Part shown: positions 43,738 to 51,802 of the stretch, in pieces | Layout: each line of letters starts with the position of its first letter | Position numbering within the stretch: position 1 is the first letter of the stretch | Source of the DNA: Clostridia bacterium | GTDB taxonomy: Bacteria > Bacillota > Clostridia > Christensenellales > CAG-138 | Length of the DNA: 64,000 bases | Assembly (NCBI GenBank): GCA_017394835.1 | Contig: JAFPXD010000024.1 | Span: 49,391-113,390 of the forward strand | Direction: 5' to 3' | Translations under genes and position numbers: made by a program | The notes under the pieces: model-generated | Seen by the model: the letters and a program-made list of their open reading frames with translations, nothing else | The model's database searches: none | What the model was told of the DNA's origin: nothing

Positions 43738-44478
43738 ATGTTCACGAATAAAGAATTTGCTTCGCTTGCCCTGACTGTAGCCAAGACCTATAAGACGCTC
43801 TATGTCAGGGCTTGCTTTGGCGCTCCCATGACAAGAGCCAACAAGGACCGCTACGAGAAAAACAGCTTCAACGCAAAGCCTGAGCGCCTTGCAAAGATCG
43901 AAGCTGCCGACTCTGATACCTTCGGCTTTGATTGCAGCGGTCTTATCAAGGGGCTCCTGTGGGGATGGAACGGAGAAAAGAGCAAGGTCTACGGAGGCGC
44001 CAAGTACGCTTCCAACGGCGTTCCTGACATCAGCGCAAATCAGCTCATCAAGATATGCAACGATGTCAGCGAAGATTTCGACAACATCGAAGTAGGCGAA
44101 GTCGTATGGATCAGCGGACACATCGGCATCTATGTAGGCGACGGTCTTGCAGTCGAATGCACCTACAGGTGGGACGACTGTGTTCAGATTACCGCCTGCA
44201 ACCGCAAGGTGGAAGGCTACCACCGCAGGAACTGGACAAAACACGGCAAGCTCCCGTATGTCGAATACATCAAGGAGTTCAAAGCAGGAGACCGTGTACG
44301 CATCACCGGAAGCACGTATTACAACGGAAAGCACATCCCCAACTGGGTGAAGAAGAAGACCTGGATAGTCAAGAGCGTCAAGGGCGCCAACGGCTACAAG
44401 GTTCTCATCGACAAGAGCGTTGATTGCAATAACGCCATAAACTCTTACGTCCACGCAAGGGATCTCGATTTCGAGTGA
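43738..44478 (+). CDS. Endolysin (NlpC/P60-like peptidase)
   Basis: A 246-residue lysin. Catalytic Cys in FGFDCSGLIKG (near residue 65) and His in SGHIGIYVG (near 122) identify the NlpC/P60 amidase/endopeptidase fold that cuts peptidoglycan stems. The C-terminal about 60 residues (FKAGDRVRITGSTYYNGKHIP) look like an SH3-type wall-binding domain. AAGGAGG precedes the start. The holin gene follows. Confidence 0.9.
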   Translation: MFTNKEFASLALTVAKTYKTLYVRACFGAPMTRANKDRYEKNSFNAKPERLAKIEAADSDTFGFDCSGLIKGLLWGWNGEKSKVYGGAKYASNGVPDISANQLIKICNDVSEDFDNIEVGEVVWISGHIGIYVGDGLAVECTYRWDDCVQITACNRKVEGYHRRNWTKHGKLPYVEYIKEFKAGDRVRITGSTYYNGKHIPNWVKKKTWIVKSVKGANGYKVLIDKSVDCNNAINSYVHARDLDFE

Positions 44479-44483
44479 TAGAC

Positions 44484-44507
44484 CATTTTCGTGACGCCAC
44501 GAAAATG
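44484..44507. other. 10-bp perfect hairpin between endolysin and holin
   Basis: CATTTTCGTG/CACGAAAATG with loop ACGC, no T tract after it. It may be an RNA processing site or partial terminator that adjusts holin expression. Confidence 0.6.
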
Positions 44508-44543
44508 ATCAGAAACATTGATTCCAAATGAAAGGAGAACAAT

Positions 44544-44972
44544 ATGGACATTTTCAATGAGTTCATCTCCACCTACGGCGTAACGATTATGTACGCCATA
44601 CTGACTGCGCTCGCCGGGCTCATCGGCAACGCCGTCAAGCGCATCTATCAGAAGTACGTCACAGACAAGACCAAGAGCGACGTGGTACGGACGTGCGTCC
44701 GTGCTGCTGAACAGCTCTACAAGGATCTGCATGGGGAGGAGAAGTACAGTAAGGCTGTCGAGGCAGCCACCCAGATACTGCTCGACAAGGGAATCCAGAT
44801 AAGCGAGCTCGAAATTAAAATGCTTATCGAAGCCGCCGTATCTGAGTTCAACAACACCTTCGGTCAGGTTATCGACGACGATGCTTCGACGTGCACGAAC
44901 GCCATCTGCTTCTACACTCCCGAATCGTGCGGCTGTGAGACCTACGAAGACGATGATGATGACGAAACATAA
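44544..44972 (+). CDS. Phage holin (LLH-type)
   Basis: A 142-residue protein with one N-terminal membrane segment (TIMYAILTALAGLIGNAVK), an amphipathic helical domain (VVRTCVRAAEQLYKDLHGEEKY) and a Cys/acidic tail. This agrees with the LL-H holin family. It would make the membrane lesion that releases or activates the endolysin. AAAGGAG before the start. Confidence 0.85.
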   Translation: MDIFNEFISTYGVTIMYAILTALAGLIGNAVKRIYQKYVTDKTKSDVVRTCVRAAEQLYKDLHGEEKYSKAVEAATQILLDKGIQISELEIKMLIEAAVSEFNNTFGQVIDDDASTCTNAICFYTPESCGCETYEDDDDDET

Positions 44973-45607
44973 CCGAACACTTTAGAACGTCGAAAAAACT
45001 GCCGAAAATGAAGAAAAACGGTGATTTTTGAGAAAAATAAGCGTTGAAAACAAATTACATCGCTCCTAATGCGTTTATTTGAGTTCTAAAGCGGTTCCAT
45101 CCTTACCCTTACTACCACCCTAATCTTTTTGAAAAACGTTTTTTGGGTTTTTATATATAATCTGTTCGAAAAATCGAAGCAAAAACCTGAAAAAATCGCA
45201 AAGCCTATCACGGTGAGTCATGCTCGCTGTGGTAGGCTTTTTTTGTTTGTCACGAATTTTGTCTTCGGAATGTCCGCGGACAAAAAATGGACTGTCCAAA
45301 TTTTTTCCAACTTTTCTCCTGCTCGATGTCACGTTTTTTTGTTTTTGATCGTTATCGCCTCCTTGCGAACGCATAAACGATTTTGTTGATTTTCCTAATA
45401 ATCCGTTGCGTTTGTTCACTGTATGGTTAACATTTGTGCGCGTCACGCATCTTGTCCGCGGAAAATCTTACGACAATCTCTCGCAATAGAATAGAATAGA
45501 ATAATATGTATATATACACTTATAATAAGAGTATATAGCACCGTTTGGACATTCCATCTTTTGTCACGCATTTTTTCTGCGGAATTTCCGCGTGACGGAT
45601 TTTTCGC
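44973..45607. other. AT-rich gene-free region with palindromes
   Basis: No credible gene. It holds a terminator at 45201-45244, the perfect 12-bp palindrome TGTCCGCGGACA (45271-45282), a repeat of its core TTGTCCGCGGAA near 45452, a cruciform-like element GTCACGC/GCGTGAC around GCGGAATTTCCGC (45563-45596), and long T and A tracts. It separates the lysis genes from the right-arm regulator. A replication, packaging or regulatory function is possible. Confidence 0.6.
45201..45244 (+). terminator. Terminator of the late operon
   Basis: 11-bp stem AAGCCTATCAC/GTGGTAGGCTT (one wobble pair), 17-base loop and TTTTT. First strong stop signal after the holin. Confidence 0.8.
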
Positions 45608-45820
45608 TCATATCTTCGTCCCGTCCTCGAAATCGAAAGAGAACGAGAATGTGCATCCTATCGCCGCTGCAATCTTGCAAAGTTCCTCTGATGTGAAGCG
45701 CCCGGTCTTCAGCCGCTTGCTTATCGACTGGGAAGAAGAGCCAATTCGCCTTGCGAGTTCAGACTCTGAAATGCCTGCATATTTGCAAGCCAATTTGATT
45801 TTCATAGGGATCGTTGCCAT
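45608..45820 (-). CDS. Small HTH regulator (minus strand)
   Basis: A 70-residue protein with an almost complete HTH (ACKYAGISESELARRIGSSSQSISKRLKTGRFTSEELCKIAAAIGCTF). It resembles the N-terminal part of the regulator at 55597. GGAGG precedes the start. Divergent from the operon beginning at 45987, with two direct repeats AACGATAACG in the shared control region: the likely operator for itself. Confidence 0.8.
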   Translation of the reverse strand: MATIPMKIKLACKYAGISESELARRIGSSSQSISKRLKTGRFTSEELCKIAAAIGCTFSFSFDFEDGTKI

Positions 45821-45848
45821 TTTGCACCTCCATTGTGTGATGTTGTCA

Positions 45849-45885
45849 TTATAAACGATAACGTCTAATATGTCAACGATAACGG
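45849..45885 (-). promoter_or_regulatory. Promoter of the HTH gene with two direct repeats
   Basis: On the minus strand TTGACA, 17-base spacer, TATAAT. The plus strand carries AACGATAACG at 45855-45864 and again at 45876-45885, start-to-start 21 bases (two helical turns). One repeat is inside the spacer and the other overlaps the -35, a layout for cooperative self-repression. Confidence 0.75.
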
Positions 45886-45916
45886 CAAATATATTTTGCA
45901 AACTGTTCCAATTTGG

Positions 45917-45945
45917 TTGACAATACCGCCTAAATCGTTTAGAAT
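45917..45945 (+). promoter_or_regulatory. Rightward promoter of the right-arm operon
   Basis: TTGACA (45917-45922), 17-base spacer, TAGAAT (45940-45945), 31 bases from the nearest AACGATAACG repeat. Confidence 0.75.
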
Positions 45946-45986
45946 AAGTATATACAAAATACATCATCCGCAAGGAGGACAGAACG

Positions 45987-46316
45987 ATGAAGCTGTTGAT
46001 GGATTTGAGAAAAGCGCAGACTATTTGCAACAAGATTGATGGCGAGTACGCTATGGCGCAGATGCGCGGCAACGTTGAGTGGACTGAAGTATTTGAAAAC
46101 GAAGACGCAATCATAGCCGCCCTCAGAGATATAGCAATTCCGCAGAAGCGTATTGCTCCCGTTGGCACTTTTAAGGGCTACGAATACATCTACAGCTTTG
46201 CCTTCTACGCCCAGAAAGGATGGAACCTCAGAGAAGCCCAGATGAGGCAGTGCAAGAGGCTTGCAGTTGAGATAAAGAAGGCGGCAGCCATTGCTTGCTG
46301 CTACAGTGATAAATAA
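45987..46316 (+). CDS. Hypothetical right-arm protein
   Basis: A 109-residue protein, first gene of the operon served by the promoter at 45917. AAGGAGG precedes the ATG. Helical with aromatic middle (GTFKGYEYIYSFAFYAQKGWNL) and a basic end. Not recognised. Confidence 0.7.
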   Translation: MKLLMDLRKAQTICNKIDGEYAMAQMRGNVEWTEVFENEDAIIAALRDIAIPQKRIAPVGTFKGYEYIYSFAFYAQKGWNLREAQMRQCKRLAVEIKKAAAIACCYSDK

Positions 46317-46330
46317 GGAGGAACCCCATA

Positions 46331-46525
46331 ATGAAGAAGGTTGTCACCACAGAAAGCAAGAAAGACAGTGAAGCGCTTGTAAGCATTGTTGTTCTCAACT
46401 GGCCCAGTCCCGGTTGCATAAGAGAAACCGGCAAAATCACGAGGAGGAAAGCCTTGAAGGTTCTCCATCTGTACCAGAAGAACTTTGGATATGACAACGT
46501 TGTACTGTCTGACGAGTTAGAATAA
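46331..46525 (+). CDS. Small hypothetical protein
   Basis: A 64-residue protein, ribosome site AAGGAGG. Basic middle (GKITRRKALKVLHLYQKNFG). Not recognised. Confidence 0.6.
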   Translation: MKKVVTTESKKDSEALVSIVVLNWPSPGCIRETGKITRRKALKVLHLYQKNFGYDNVVLSDELE

Positions 46526-46541
46526 AAAGGAGGAAAGAAAA

Positions 46542-46820
46542 ATGAACCCTAAAGCTTTGAAAGTCAACCGCATGTGGAGCCGCAGCTCCGTAAGGAACGC
46601 TTGCGTGAACAACGACCTGTACACGCTCGGCGATAACGAAGATTACGAGCACATGCTCGATTGGGTGGACCGCCTCTACCCGACTTACGAGCAGATGCTG
46701 AAAATCGCCAAGGACATCTTTGAGCACAGCAAGGATCAGACGATAACGAACGTGATGTACATCCTTGAGAAGGAAGCAGTCATCACCACGTTTGAAATCA
46801 ACGGCTCTGACGAAGAATAA
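46542..46820 (+). CDS. Small hypothetical protein
   Basis: A 92-residue protein (MWSRSSVRNACVNNDLYTLGDNEDYEHML) with an acidic end; AAAGGAGG before the ATG. The N-terminal pattern resembles short proteins found on conjugative elements, but no function is assigned. Confidence 0.65.
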   Translation: MNPKALKVNRMWSRSSVRNACVNNDLYTLGDNEDYEHMLDWVDRLYPTYEQMLKIAKDIFEHSKDQTITNVMYILEKEAVITTFEINGSDEE

Positions 46821-46834
46821 AGGAGGAAATGACA

Positions 46835-47125
46835 ATGACTATTCGTGAATGGCTTATTGAGAACGAAGCTCGTATTCAGTCCGAAAGGCTCAGCAAGCTC
46901 GTTGAGATTGGTGCGCCTGCAGTTATGCTCAATGCACAGCGCAAGCTTGTTGAAGAGCTTGACAACGGAATCGTTGAGGTGGGCGGCGAAACCGCCCTCC
47001 TCGAAACCGAGATCGAAACGTATGAGTGGAAGACCGGCAAAGGCGGCAAGCCCTATGCCCACATAAATGGCAGCGTCAACTTCTTCCCTCGTGCGAAGTA
47101 CGGCAGATACATTGCGAGAGCGTAA
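46835..47125 (+). CDS. Small hypothetical protein
   Basis: A 96-residue helical protein followed by a beta end (GGKPYAHINGSVNFFPRAKYGRYIARA). ATG 46835 is 8 bases after AGGAGG, so it is preferred over ATG 46829. Unknown role. Confidence 0.65.
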   Translation: MTIREWLIENEARIQSERLSKLVEIGAPAVMLNAQRKLVEELDNGIVEVGGETALLETEIETYEWKTGKGGKPYAHINGSVNFFPRAKYGRYIARA

Positions 47126-47138
47126 GGAGGATGGAAGC

Positions 47139-47447
47139 ATGAAGCAGTTCACGCATAAGTACGACGAAAACAACGTAGTGCGCTCGATACTGAAGGATGA
47201 CGGCACTATGGTCTATGTGCTGAACGACATTGCAAAGTGTGTCGGCTACAAAGCGCCTCGTAAGTTCACAGCAAGAGCAGAAGTAGAAAAGGAGTATGCA
47301 GAAATCGCATGGAGGAACGGGGTTCGTCATGGACGCACTCCTATAGCTGCAGTAACCTATACGAACTTCCTCAAGATCGCAGAAATACACATGTTCCCGG
47401 AAGAAATTGTTGACTTCATTAAGGAGATAGAAAATGCTGAATATTGA
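47139..47447 (+). CDS. BRO-N-like protein
   Basis: A 102-residue protein with SILKDDGTMVYVLNDIAKCVGYKAPRKF, resembling the start of the BRO-N/antirepressor domain (DNA-binding, often in phage antirepressors), here without the C-terminal domain. It overlaps the next gene by 14 bases. It might antagonise a repressor; the similarity is by eye only. Confidence 0.5.
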   Translation: MKQFTHKYDENNVVRSILKDDGTMVYVLNDIAKCVGYKAPRKFTARAEVEKEYAEIAWRNGVRHGRTPIAAVTYTNFLKIAEIHMFPEEIVDFIKEIENAEY

Positions 47448-47604
47448 TGAGAACAGCTATTTGCTCATAAGAGCGCTCGTATATGCGATAGACGCACAGC
47501 TCGGCGCCTATCATGGCAATGAAGGCATAGAACTGGACAATGCAATCATCCTGTCTGGTATGCTAATAGATGAGATCAGAAAGGTTGACGCCAAGCGCGA
47601 ATAA
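47434..47604 (+). CDS. Small hypothetical protein
   Basis: A 56-residue acidic protein (SYLLIRALVYAIDAQL ... IILSGMLIDEIRKVDAK), with AAGGAG 7 bases before its ATG. Last gene of this transcript before a new promoter. Confidence 0.6.
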   Translation: MLNIDENSYLLIRALVYAIDAQLGAYHGNEGIELDNAIILSGMLIDEIRKVDAKRE

Positions 47605-47648
47605 GCACGTCACCGGAGAATCACCGTCACCGATAAACGAAACAGAAG

Positions 47649-47715
47649 TATGAAGAAAAAACTTCATATATTATGAATAAATCGGTTGACAACTTACCGT
47701 TTAGTAAGTTAGAAT
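47649..47715 (+). promoter_or_regulatory. Promoter with perfect operator copy
   Basis: TTGACA (47686-47691), 18-base spacer, TAGAAT (47710-47715). The spacer contains TTACCGTTTAGTAA (47694-47707), within ACTTAC/GTAAGT arms, one base different from the early-promoter copy. A hairpin TATGAAG/CTTCATA lies at 47649-47668. A leader hairpin (TACAC/GTGTA) follows before the gene at 47793. Confidence 0.82.
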
Positions 47716-47792
47716 ATACTTATAGGAACCACCTACACTCCGGTGTAAGGTTTCTATGGCAGGCGAGACTTCAAACGGAAGGAGGTGATACG

Positions 47793-47966
47793 ATGAACGA
47801 GCTGACGATAATCACTCGGACGACCACTGCGACCGAAACGACCATCAAGGTCAACGGCACGAAGGTGTCCATCAACTCCCAAAAAGAGGCTGATCCCGAA
47901 TCCGTCCGGCAACTCGTGGAAATTGCCAAACAGCTCGGAATCAGACTTGCAAATGATGTAAGCTGA
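47793..47966 (+). CDS. Small hypothetical protein
   Basis: A 57-residue Thr-rich protein (IITRTTTATETTIKVNGTKVSI) then a helix (ESVRQLVEIAKQLG). AAGGAGGTGA precedes ATG 47793. First gene after the operator-bearing promoter. An 8-bp AT-rich hairpin with TTTT at 47960-47980 overlaps its stop and may terminate weakly. Confidence 0.65.
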   Translation: MNELTIITRTTTATETTIKVNGTKVSINSQKEADPESVRQLVEIAKQLGIRLANDVS

Positions 47967-48038
47967 TTATATCAGCTTTTGAACCGATTGTCAAGCTCGC
48001 CTGCCCCCACTTCGACAAAAAAACGCAAGGAGGACAAA

Positions 48039-48425
48039 ATGCTTACAAAGCAGCAGAAGAAAGTGTTCGAGGAGCTCCTCGACACCCCCGGCTTCAAAGG
48101 AAGAGAAAAGCTCAGGTATCTGCTCTGGCTGAACACTACTGAGCCCAAGTACAAGAAAGGCGAAAGCTTCCTCGTAACCGATAGGAGCAGAAAGATTTTT
48201 GGTTATCAGGTAGTGAACTTCAAAGCCACAGTCGTTAAGGCGTACACCATGGGAGAAATGGAGTACTTCTACGAAATGGAGATGGACGTCACCTGTGGAA
48301 GCAGGCATACGAGGACGACACATTATACGAGAGAAAACGTGCTGAACAACAGCAGCAGATGCGAAGACTGCATCAACGTATTCGGAGAAGCCCTCTCCGA
48401 ACATGCAGATGTCATGAACGTCTGA
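48039..48425 (+). CDS. Hypothetical protein
   Basis: A 128-residue protein: basic N-terminal helix (KQQKKVFEELLDTPGF), a beta middle (FLVTDRSRKIFGYQVVNFKATVV) and a Cys-containing end. AAGGAGG before the start. Not recognised. Confidence 0.65.
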   Translation: MLTKQQKKVFEELLDTPGFKGREKLRYLLWLNTTEPKYKKGESFLVTDRSRKIFGYQVVNFKATVVKAYTMGEMEYFYEMEMDVTCGSRHTRTTHYTRENVLNNSSRCEDCINVFGEALSEHADVMNV

Positions 48426-48442
48426 TCGAATCACGACAGCCC

Positions 48443-48465
48443 GCCCACCGGCTTTGTAGGTGGGC
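48443..48465 (+). other. Hairpin directly before a ribosome site
   Basis: GCCCACC/GGTGGGC, 7-bp GC stem with a 9-base loop, ending about 2 bases before the GGAAGGA site of the gene at 48481. Its closeness to the ribosome site suggests translational control. Confidence 0.55.
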
Positions 48466-48480
48466 AGGAAGGATAACAGT

Positions 48481-49122
48481 ATGTTTGAAATAAAGCTCGC
48501 TACTGACGCCGAAAAGCTGTACGCCTACACGCAGTCCATGCAGATTGCATCGCAGACCGGCTGCCTTGGTCATCTGAGGGCGTACTTCTCGGAGACCACC
48601 CTCTATCACGACTGGTTCGACCAGAGGGCAGACCTCAAGACCGACGAGTTCAAAGCCCTGTTCAATGACATCGTGAACGAACTCAAGAACAGCAATGGCT
48701 TCAACCGGCTGCTCTCCGCAAGGGCGAAAGTCGCATCGTTCTGCATCATCAAAGGAGGCGACATCTTCCGCTTTGATGTAGATAAGTACGCATTCATCAT
48801 GAGGCTGAACTCGAACCCCGGCGACTACAACGTCTACATCTACGTGTACGTTGCCGAATGGCTCGACAATCACATGAAGGAAGCCGAGAATGGCATCCGC
48901 TTCATCGATCCGAGGTACAGCGACCTGTTCAGGCTCAAGGACGGCAGTCAGATTCGCTTGACTTATCATGACGGAAAAAGCGTAGTGCGTGTCTGTCGAT
49001 ACATCGACAATTATCACGTAGAGATAGGCTCGAACACGTACCACATCTGCGAGTTCGCCGAGTTTATTGAACATGAAAAAGCCACCGTAGATGCTGCAAC
49101 ATCAGACATAATTCACGCCTAA
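48481..49122 (+). CDS. Hypothetical protein with LPD28-like C-terminus
   Basis: A 213-residue protein. The end (VCRYIDNYHVEIGSNTYHICEFAEFIEHEKATV) resembles the large-polyvalent-protein-associated domain LPD28 seen on conjugative and phage-like elements. The N-terminal half has no known motif. The hairpin at 48443-48465 lies just before its start. Confidence 0.6.
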   Translation: MFEIKLATDAEKLYAYTQSMQIASQTGCLGHLRAYFSETTLYHDWFDQRADLKTDEFKALFNDIVNELKNSNGFNRLLSARAKVASFCIIKGGDIFRFDVDKYAFIMRLNSNPGDYNVYIYVYVAEWLDNHMKEAENGIRFIDPRYSDLFRLKDGSQIRLTYHDGKSVVRVCRYIDNYHVEIGSNTYHICEFAEFIEHEKATVDAATSDIIHA

Positions 49123-49137
49123 AGAAAGGAGAAAGCC

Positions 49138-49422
49138 ATGAAGGAAGTCAAGAACGAACTCTACTGCCGTGAATGTGGGCACACGCACATCACCGAGCAC
49201 CGTGAGTACGAATGCCCGGACTGCGGAAGCAGCAACGTCTACAACTGCTCGTTCATTACGTGCGACTGCGGGGAGACCGTGTACCTCTCCGGACACACGA
49301 TTGAATGCGAGTGCGGCAAGCTCTACAACGGCTTCGGGCAGGAGCTCGCTCCTGTAGAGGAATGGGAACCGGAAGACAGGTATGGCTGCTTCGGTCCCCA
49401 GAACGCATGTTACGACTACTGA
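49138..49422 (+). CDS. Zinc-ribbon protein
   Basis: A 94-residue protein with many Cys: LYCRECGHTHITEHREYECPDCG, then FITCDCGETVYL and IECECGKLY, about three zinc sites. Typical of small regulatory or nucleic-acid-binding proteins on mobile elements. AAAGGAG before ATG. Confidence 0.75.
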   Translation: MKEVKNELYCRECGHTHITEHREYECPDCGSSNVYNCSFITCDCGETVYLSGHTIECECGKLYNGFGQELAPVEEWEPEDRYGCFGPQNACYDY

Positions 49423-49435
49423 AAGGAGAAAGACA

Positions 49436-49849
49436 ATGAAAGTAACCAGAGAAGAAAAGAAAGCTGAAGCCCTCAAGCGCATGAAGGCGATGGGCATCTT
49501 CAGCGAAGCTATAAAGCAGTTCGATAAGATGGACAAGGTTAACCGCAGCGATCCGCCCTACGGAGCTATCTACTGGGTAGAAGACGAAGAGCTCGAAGCC
49601 ATCAGGCAGTTCGAGAGTGAGTACAACGCTCTCGTCTACTACGTTGTCCGTGCGTACACTGAGTTCGGCACCATGAACGCCTATCTGTACGTCAGCGACT
49701 ACAAGGAAGAGTGGGACAGCGACATCGAAGGAAACGCAAGCGGACAGTATTTCGCCTACGTCCGCAACATCGACTACCCTGAGCTCTCTGAGTTCGGCTG
49801 TGTAGGACTGTGGCACACCATGGCAGGCGGTCACATAAGGATCTGGTAA
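49436..49849 (+). CDS. Hypothetical protein shared by mobile elements
   Basis: A 137-residue protein: basic helix (TREEKKAEALKRMKAMGI), NRSDPPYGAIYWVEDEEL and YFAYVRNIDYPELSEFGCVGL. The pattern looks like a family found on integrative elements of Clostridia. Function unknown. Confidence 0.65.
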   Translation: MKVTREEKKAEALKRMKAMGIFSEAIKQFDKMDKVNRSDPPYGAIYWVEDEELEAIRQFESEYNALVYYVVRAYTEFGTMNAYLYVSDYKEEWDSDIEGNASGQYFAYVRNIDYPELSEFGCVGLWHTMAGGHIRIW

Positions 49850-49862
49850 GGAGGTGCTTAAG

Positions 49863-50186
49863 ATGAAGCTCAAGAAGTGGCAGCTCGAAAACATCGAACG
49901 CATGATAGACGAGTTCTGCGAGGACGAGTACGGTTGCAAGTGCGACTTCAGCGACCTCCTCAATGTCGGTCTCGCATACACGACCGATCCGGAAACCGAT
50001 GAGGAGTTACAGGTGACTGCCGACCTCCAGAACGGCGTCCTCACCCGCTACAGGAACGGCGACATCGAGTGCCAGATACTCTACGACAGCTATGAAGACA
50101 TGCTCCCGGACTTCGCAAATCTCGACTTCGACGAACTCACTTTAGGAGACTGGCGCCCCTACGCCGTCTACGCCATAGCCAACTGA
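49863..50186 (+). CDS. Hypothetical acidic protein
   Basis: A 107-residue acidic protein; ATG 49863 is 8 bases after AAGGAGG, preferred over an in-frame GTG inside the site. It ends just before the inverted repeat at 50197. DNA-mimic or inhibitor functions are possible for such acidic proteins but nothing specific is seen. Confidence 0.65.
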   Translation: MKLKKWQLENIERMIDEFCEDEYGCKCDFSDLLNVGLAYTTDPETDEELQVTADLQNGVLTRYRNGDIECQILYDSYEDMLPDFANLDFDELTLGDWRPYAVYAIAN

Positions 50187-50196
50187 TAAACGGAAT

Positions 50197-50267
50197 AGTT
50201 GCAAGCGAAAAACTTTTCATATATAATGAAAAAATCGCTTGCAACTTACTGATTATTAAGGTAGAAT
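50197..50267 (+). promoter_or_regulatory. Inverted repeat and promoter (copy A)
   Basis: Arms AGTTGCAAGCGA (50197-50208) and TCGCTTGCAACT (50235-50246), 12 bp perfect, with inner arms TTTTCAT/ATGAAAA. The right arm contains the -35 TTGCAA (50239-50244); -10 TAGAAT at 50262-50267, spacer 17. The spacer holds TTACTGATTATTAA (11 of 14 match to the operator). Nearly repeated at 56104-56170. Confidence 0.75.
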
Positions 50268-50308
50268 ATAAGTACCAAATAAAACTTACCAATCAGGAGG
50301 GTATTTTT

Positions 50309-50533
50309 ATGGACCGCATGGCAGTGATTTTTGAAGCTGAACGCACCGGCTATTCCATCGATCAGGTAGCCGACCGTGCAATGACCGTTGGAGAGCTCAT
50401 CCAGTTTCTGTCCGACTTCAACGAGGACACGCTGTTCATCCTCAGCCACGACAACGGCTACACCTACGGCAGCATTTCGTTCGACGACTGCAAGGAAGCC
50501 GCTGAGAACGAAGACGGCGAGTGGGAAGAGTGA
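50309..50533 (+). CDS. Small acidic protein behind promoter copy A
   Basis: A 74-residue acidic protein (RAMTVGELIQFLSDFNEDTLFILSHDNGYTYG) with CAGGAGGG before the ATG. The segment VGELIQFLSDFNEDT occurs in many small mobile-element proteins. Unknown function. Confidence 0.7.
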   Translation: MDRMAVIFEAERTGYSIDQVADRAMTVGELIQFLSDFNEDTLFILSHDNGYTYGSISFDDCKEAAENEDGEWEE

Positions 50534-50546
50534 AAGGAGCACTGAA

Positions 50547-51071
50547 ATGAAGACGCTTACTAAAAGGCAGGAAATCGCAGAGGCGATAAACTTCGGAAAG
50601 TACCCGGTGCTCGACATCGACCTCTCCAAGTGCGATGAGTACGGACTGAAGGGCTGTACTGTACGGATCGACATGGGCAAGTTCCATGACGGTGAGCCGT
50701 GGTTGGAGAAAGCAGAGTTCCGGGCATACGGCGACAGCAGAGTGCTTACGTTCTCCGCATTCGCCTGCTGCCTGGATGCGAATATGAGCTACTACGACCT
50801 CATTGATGACGTAAAGACAGCTCAGGCGCCCATCGTGAAGCCTGACAGCGAGATTTGCGTCGTCATCCACGACAGCAATGTGAAGGTCGTCTATGCAGTC
50901 TACATCGTCGAGACCGGCAAGGTGAACCGCCACTGCCAGACGCCCATCATGGTCGAGAAGGTCGACGTTTCCCGGTTCGTAAGGATGGCGAAAGACCAGT
51001 ACAGGAACGACATGTACGGATTTGAAGAATGGAGGAACGAAGATGGAACATTCGATGACACTGACTGCTAA
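50547..51071 (+). CDS. Hypothetical protein
   Basis: A 174-residue protein, AAAGGAG before ATG. Beta-rich middle (GCTVRIDMGKFHDGEPWLEKAEF) and acidic end. Overlaps the next gene. Not recognised. Confidence 0.65.
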   Translation: MKTLTKRQEIAEAINFGKYPVLDIDLSKCDEYGLKGCTVRIDMGKFHDGEPWLEKAEFRAYGDSRVLTFSAFACCLDANMSYYDLIDDVKTAQAPIVKPDSEICVVIHDSNVKVVYAVYIVETGKVNRHCQTPIMVEKVDVSRFVRMAKDQYRNDMYGFEEWRNEDGTFDDTDC

Positions 51072-51288
51072 AGAGAAGAACACCGTGTTCGCAGTTTTCC
51101 ATGACCTTATCATGAACCATACGTCAGACGAGCTCCACAAGTTCATCGGCAGCGTCACCATTATGGACATGATGGTGCTTCACAGCAAGATCAGGTTCGA
51201 CGACTACTGCAAGAACCACGGCATAGCTTTCGAGGACATGACCGACGATGATTACGTCAAGGCTTACCTCGAAGAGAACGAATGCTAA
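51043..51288 (+). CDS. Small acidic protein
   Basis: An 81-residue helical acidic protein; ATG after GGAGG, overlapping the previous gene by 29 bases. Not recognised. Confidence 0.6.
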   Translation: MEHSMTLTAKEKNTVFAVFHDLIMNHTSDELHKFIGSVTIMDMMVLHSKIRFDDYCKNHGIAFEDMTDDDYVKAYLEENEC

Positions 51289-51301
51289 AAGGAGGCACAA
51301 A

Positions 51302-51802
51302 ATGGGACGTGGCAATGTATGCACATTCGGACAGGCAGAAGGTCTGTACTTCGTAGACAACGAGTTTCTCGACGTCTACAGCAAGAAGAACGAGGACGGC
51401 GAGCTTGAATACGCTACCCTCCGGGAAGCAGATAACGGCTTCGAATATGACGAGGCTGAGAGCTACTTCAACTATGAGGACTTCAAGAAAAGGTTTGCAG
51501 AAGCCATGAAGGAAAGGTTTCGCAGCTTCGATTACATCGGCAAATGGATCTCGAACGACCGTTTCGCCCTTCTGGAGAACAAGCTGTTCTATGTTGTCCT
51601 CGAAGACAACCAGTGGAGCATCGCCGTTGAGCTCATCCAGAAGGAAGGGGAGTACGGCGGCGAAGAGCTCGTCGGATTACAGATGGGCTTGTACCTGAAG
51701 TATCTCGAAGGAATGAAGAACATACTGCTCGACATGCACGGAGAGGTCGGAACCTACTCCGGAGCGTGGACGAGCGGAAGGATAGTAAAGGAGGCAGTAT
51801 GA
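51302..51802 (+). CDS. Conserved mobile-element hypothetical protein
   Basis: A 166-residue protein starting MGRGNVCTFGQAEGLYFVDNEFLDVY, which I associate with a family common in Clostridia mobile elements. Aromatic-rich centre (YFNYEDFKKRFAEAMKERF). AAAGGAGG before the ATG. Function unknown. Confidence 0.7.
   Translation: MGRGNVCTFGQAEGLYFVDNEFLDVYSKKNEDGELEYATLREADNGFEYDEAESYFNYEDFKKRFAEAMKERFRSFDYIGKWISNDRFALLENKLFYVVLEDNQWSIAVELIQKEGEYGGEELVGLQMGLYLKYLEGMKNILLDMHGEVGTYSGAWTSGRIVKEAV

Noticed and set aside
45121..45250. Small RNA between a TTGAAA/TATAAT pair and the terminator at 45201
   Set aside because: The two promoter boxes are 21 bases apart, too far for a normal promoter; the hairpin is better explained as the late-operon terminator.
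45855..45885. Two AACGATAACG copies as possible CRISPR or iteron array
   Set aside because: Only two copies, both inside promoter elements; operator use is simpler.
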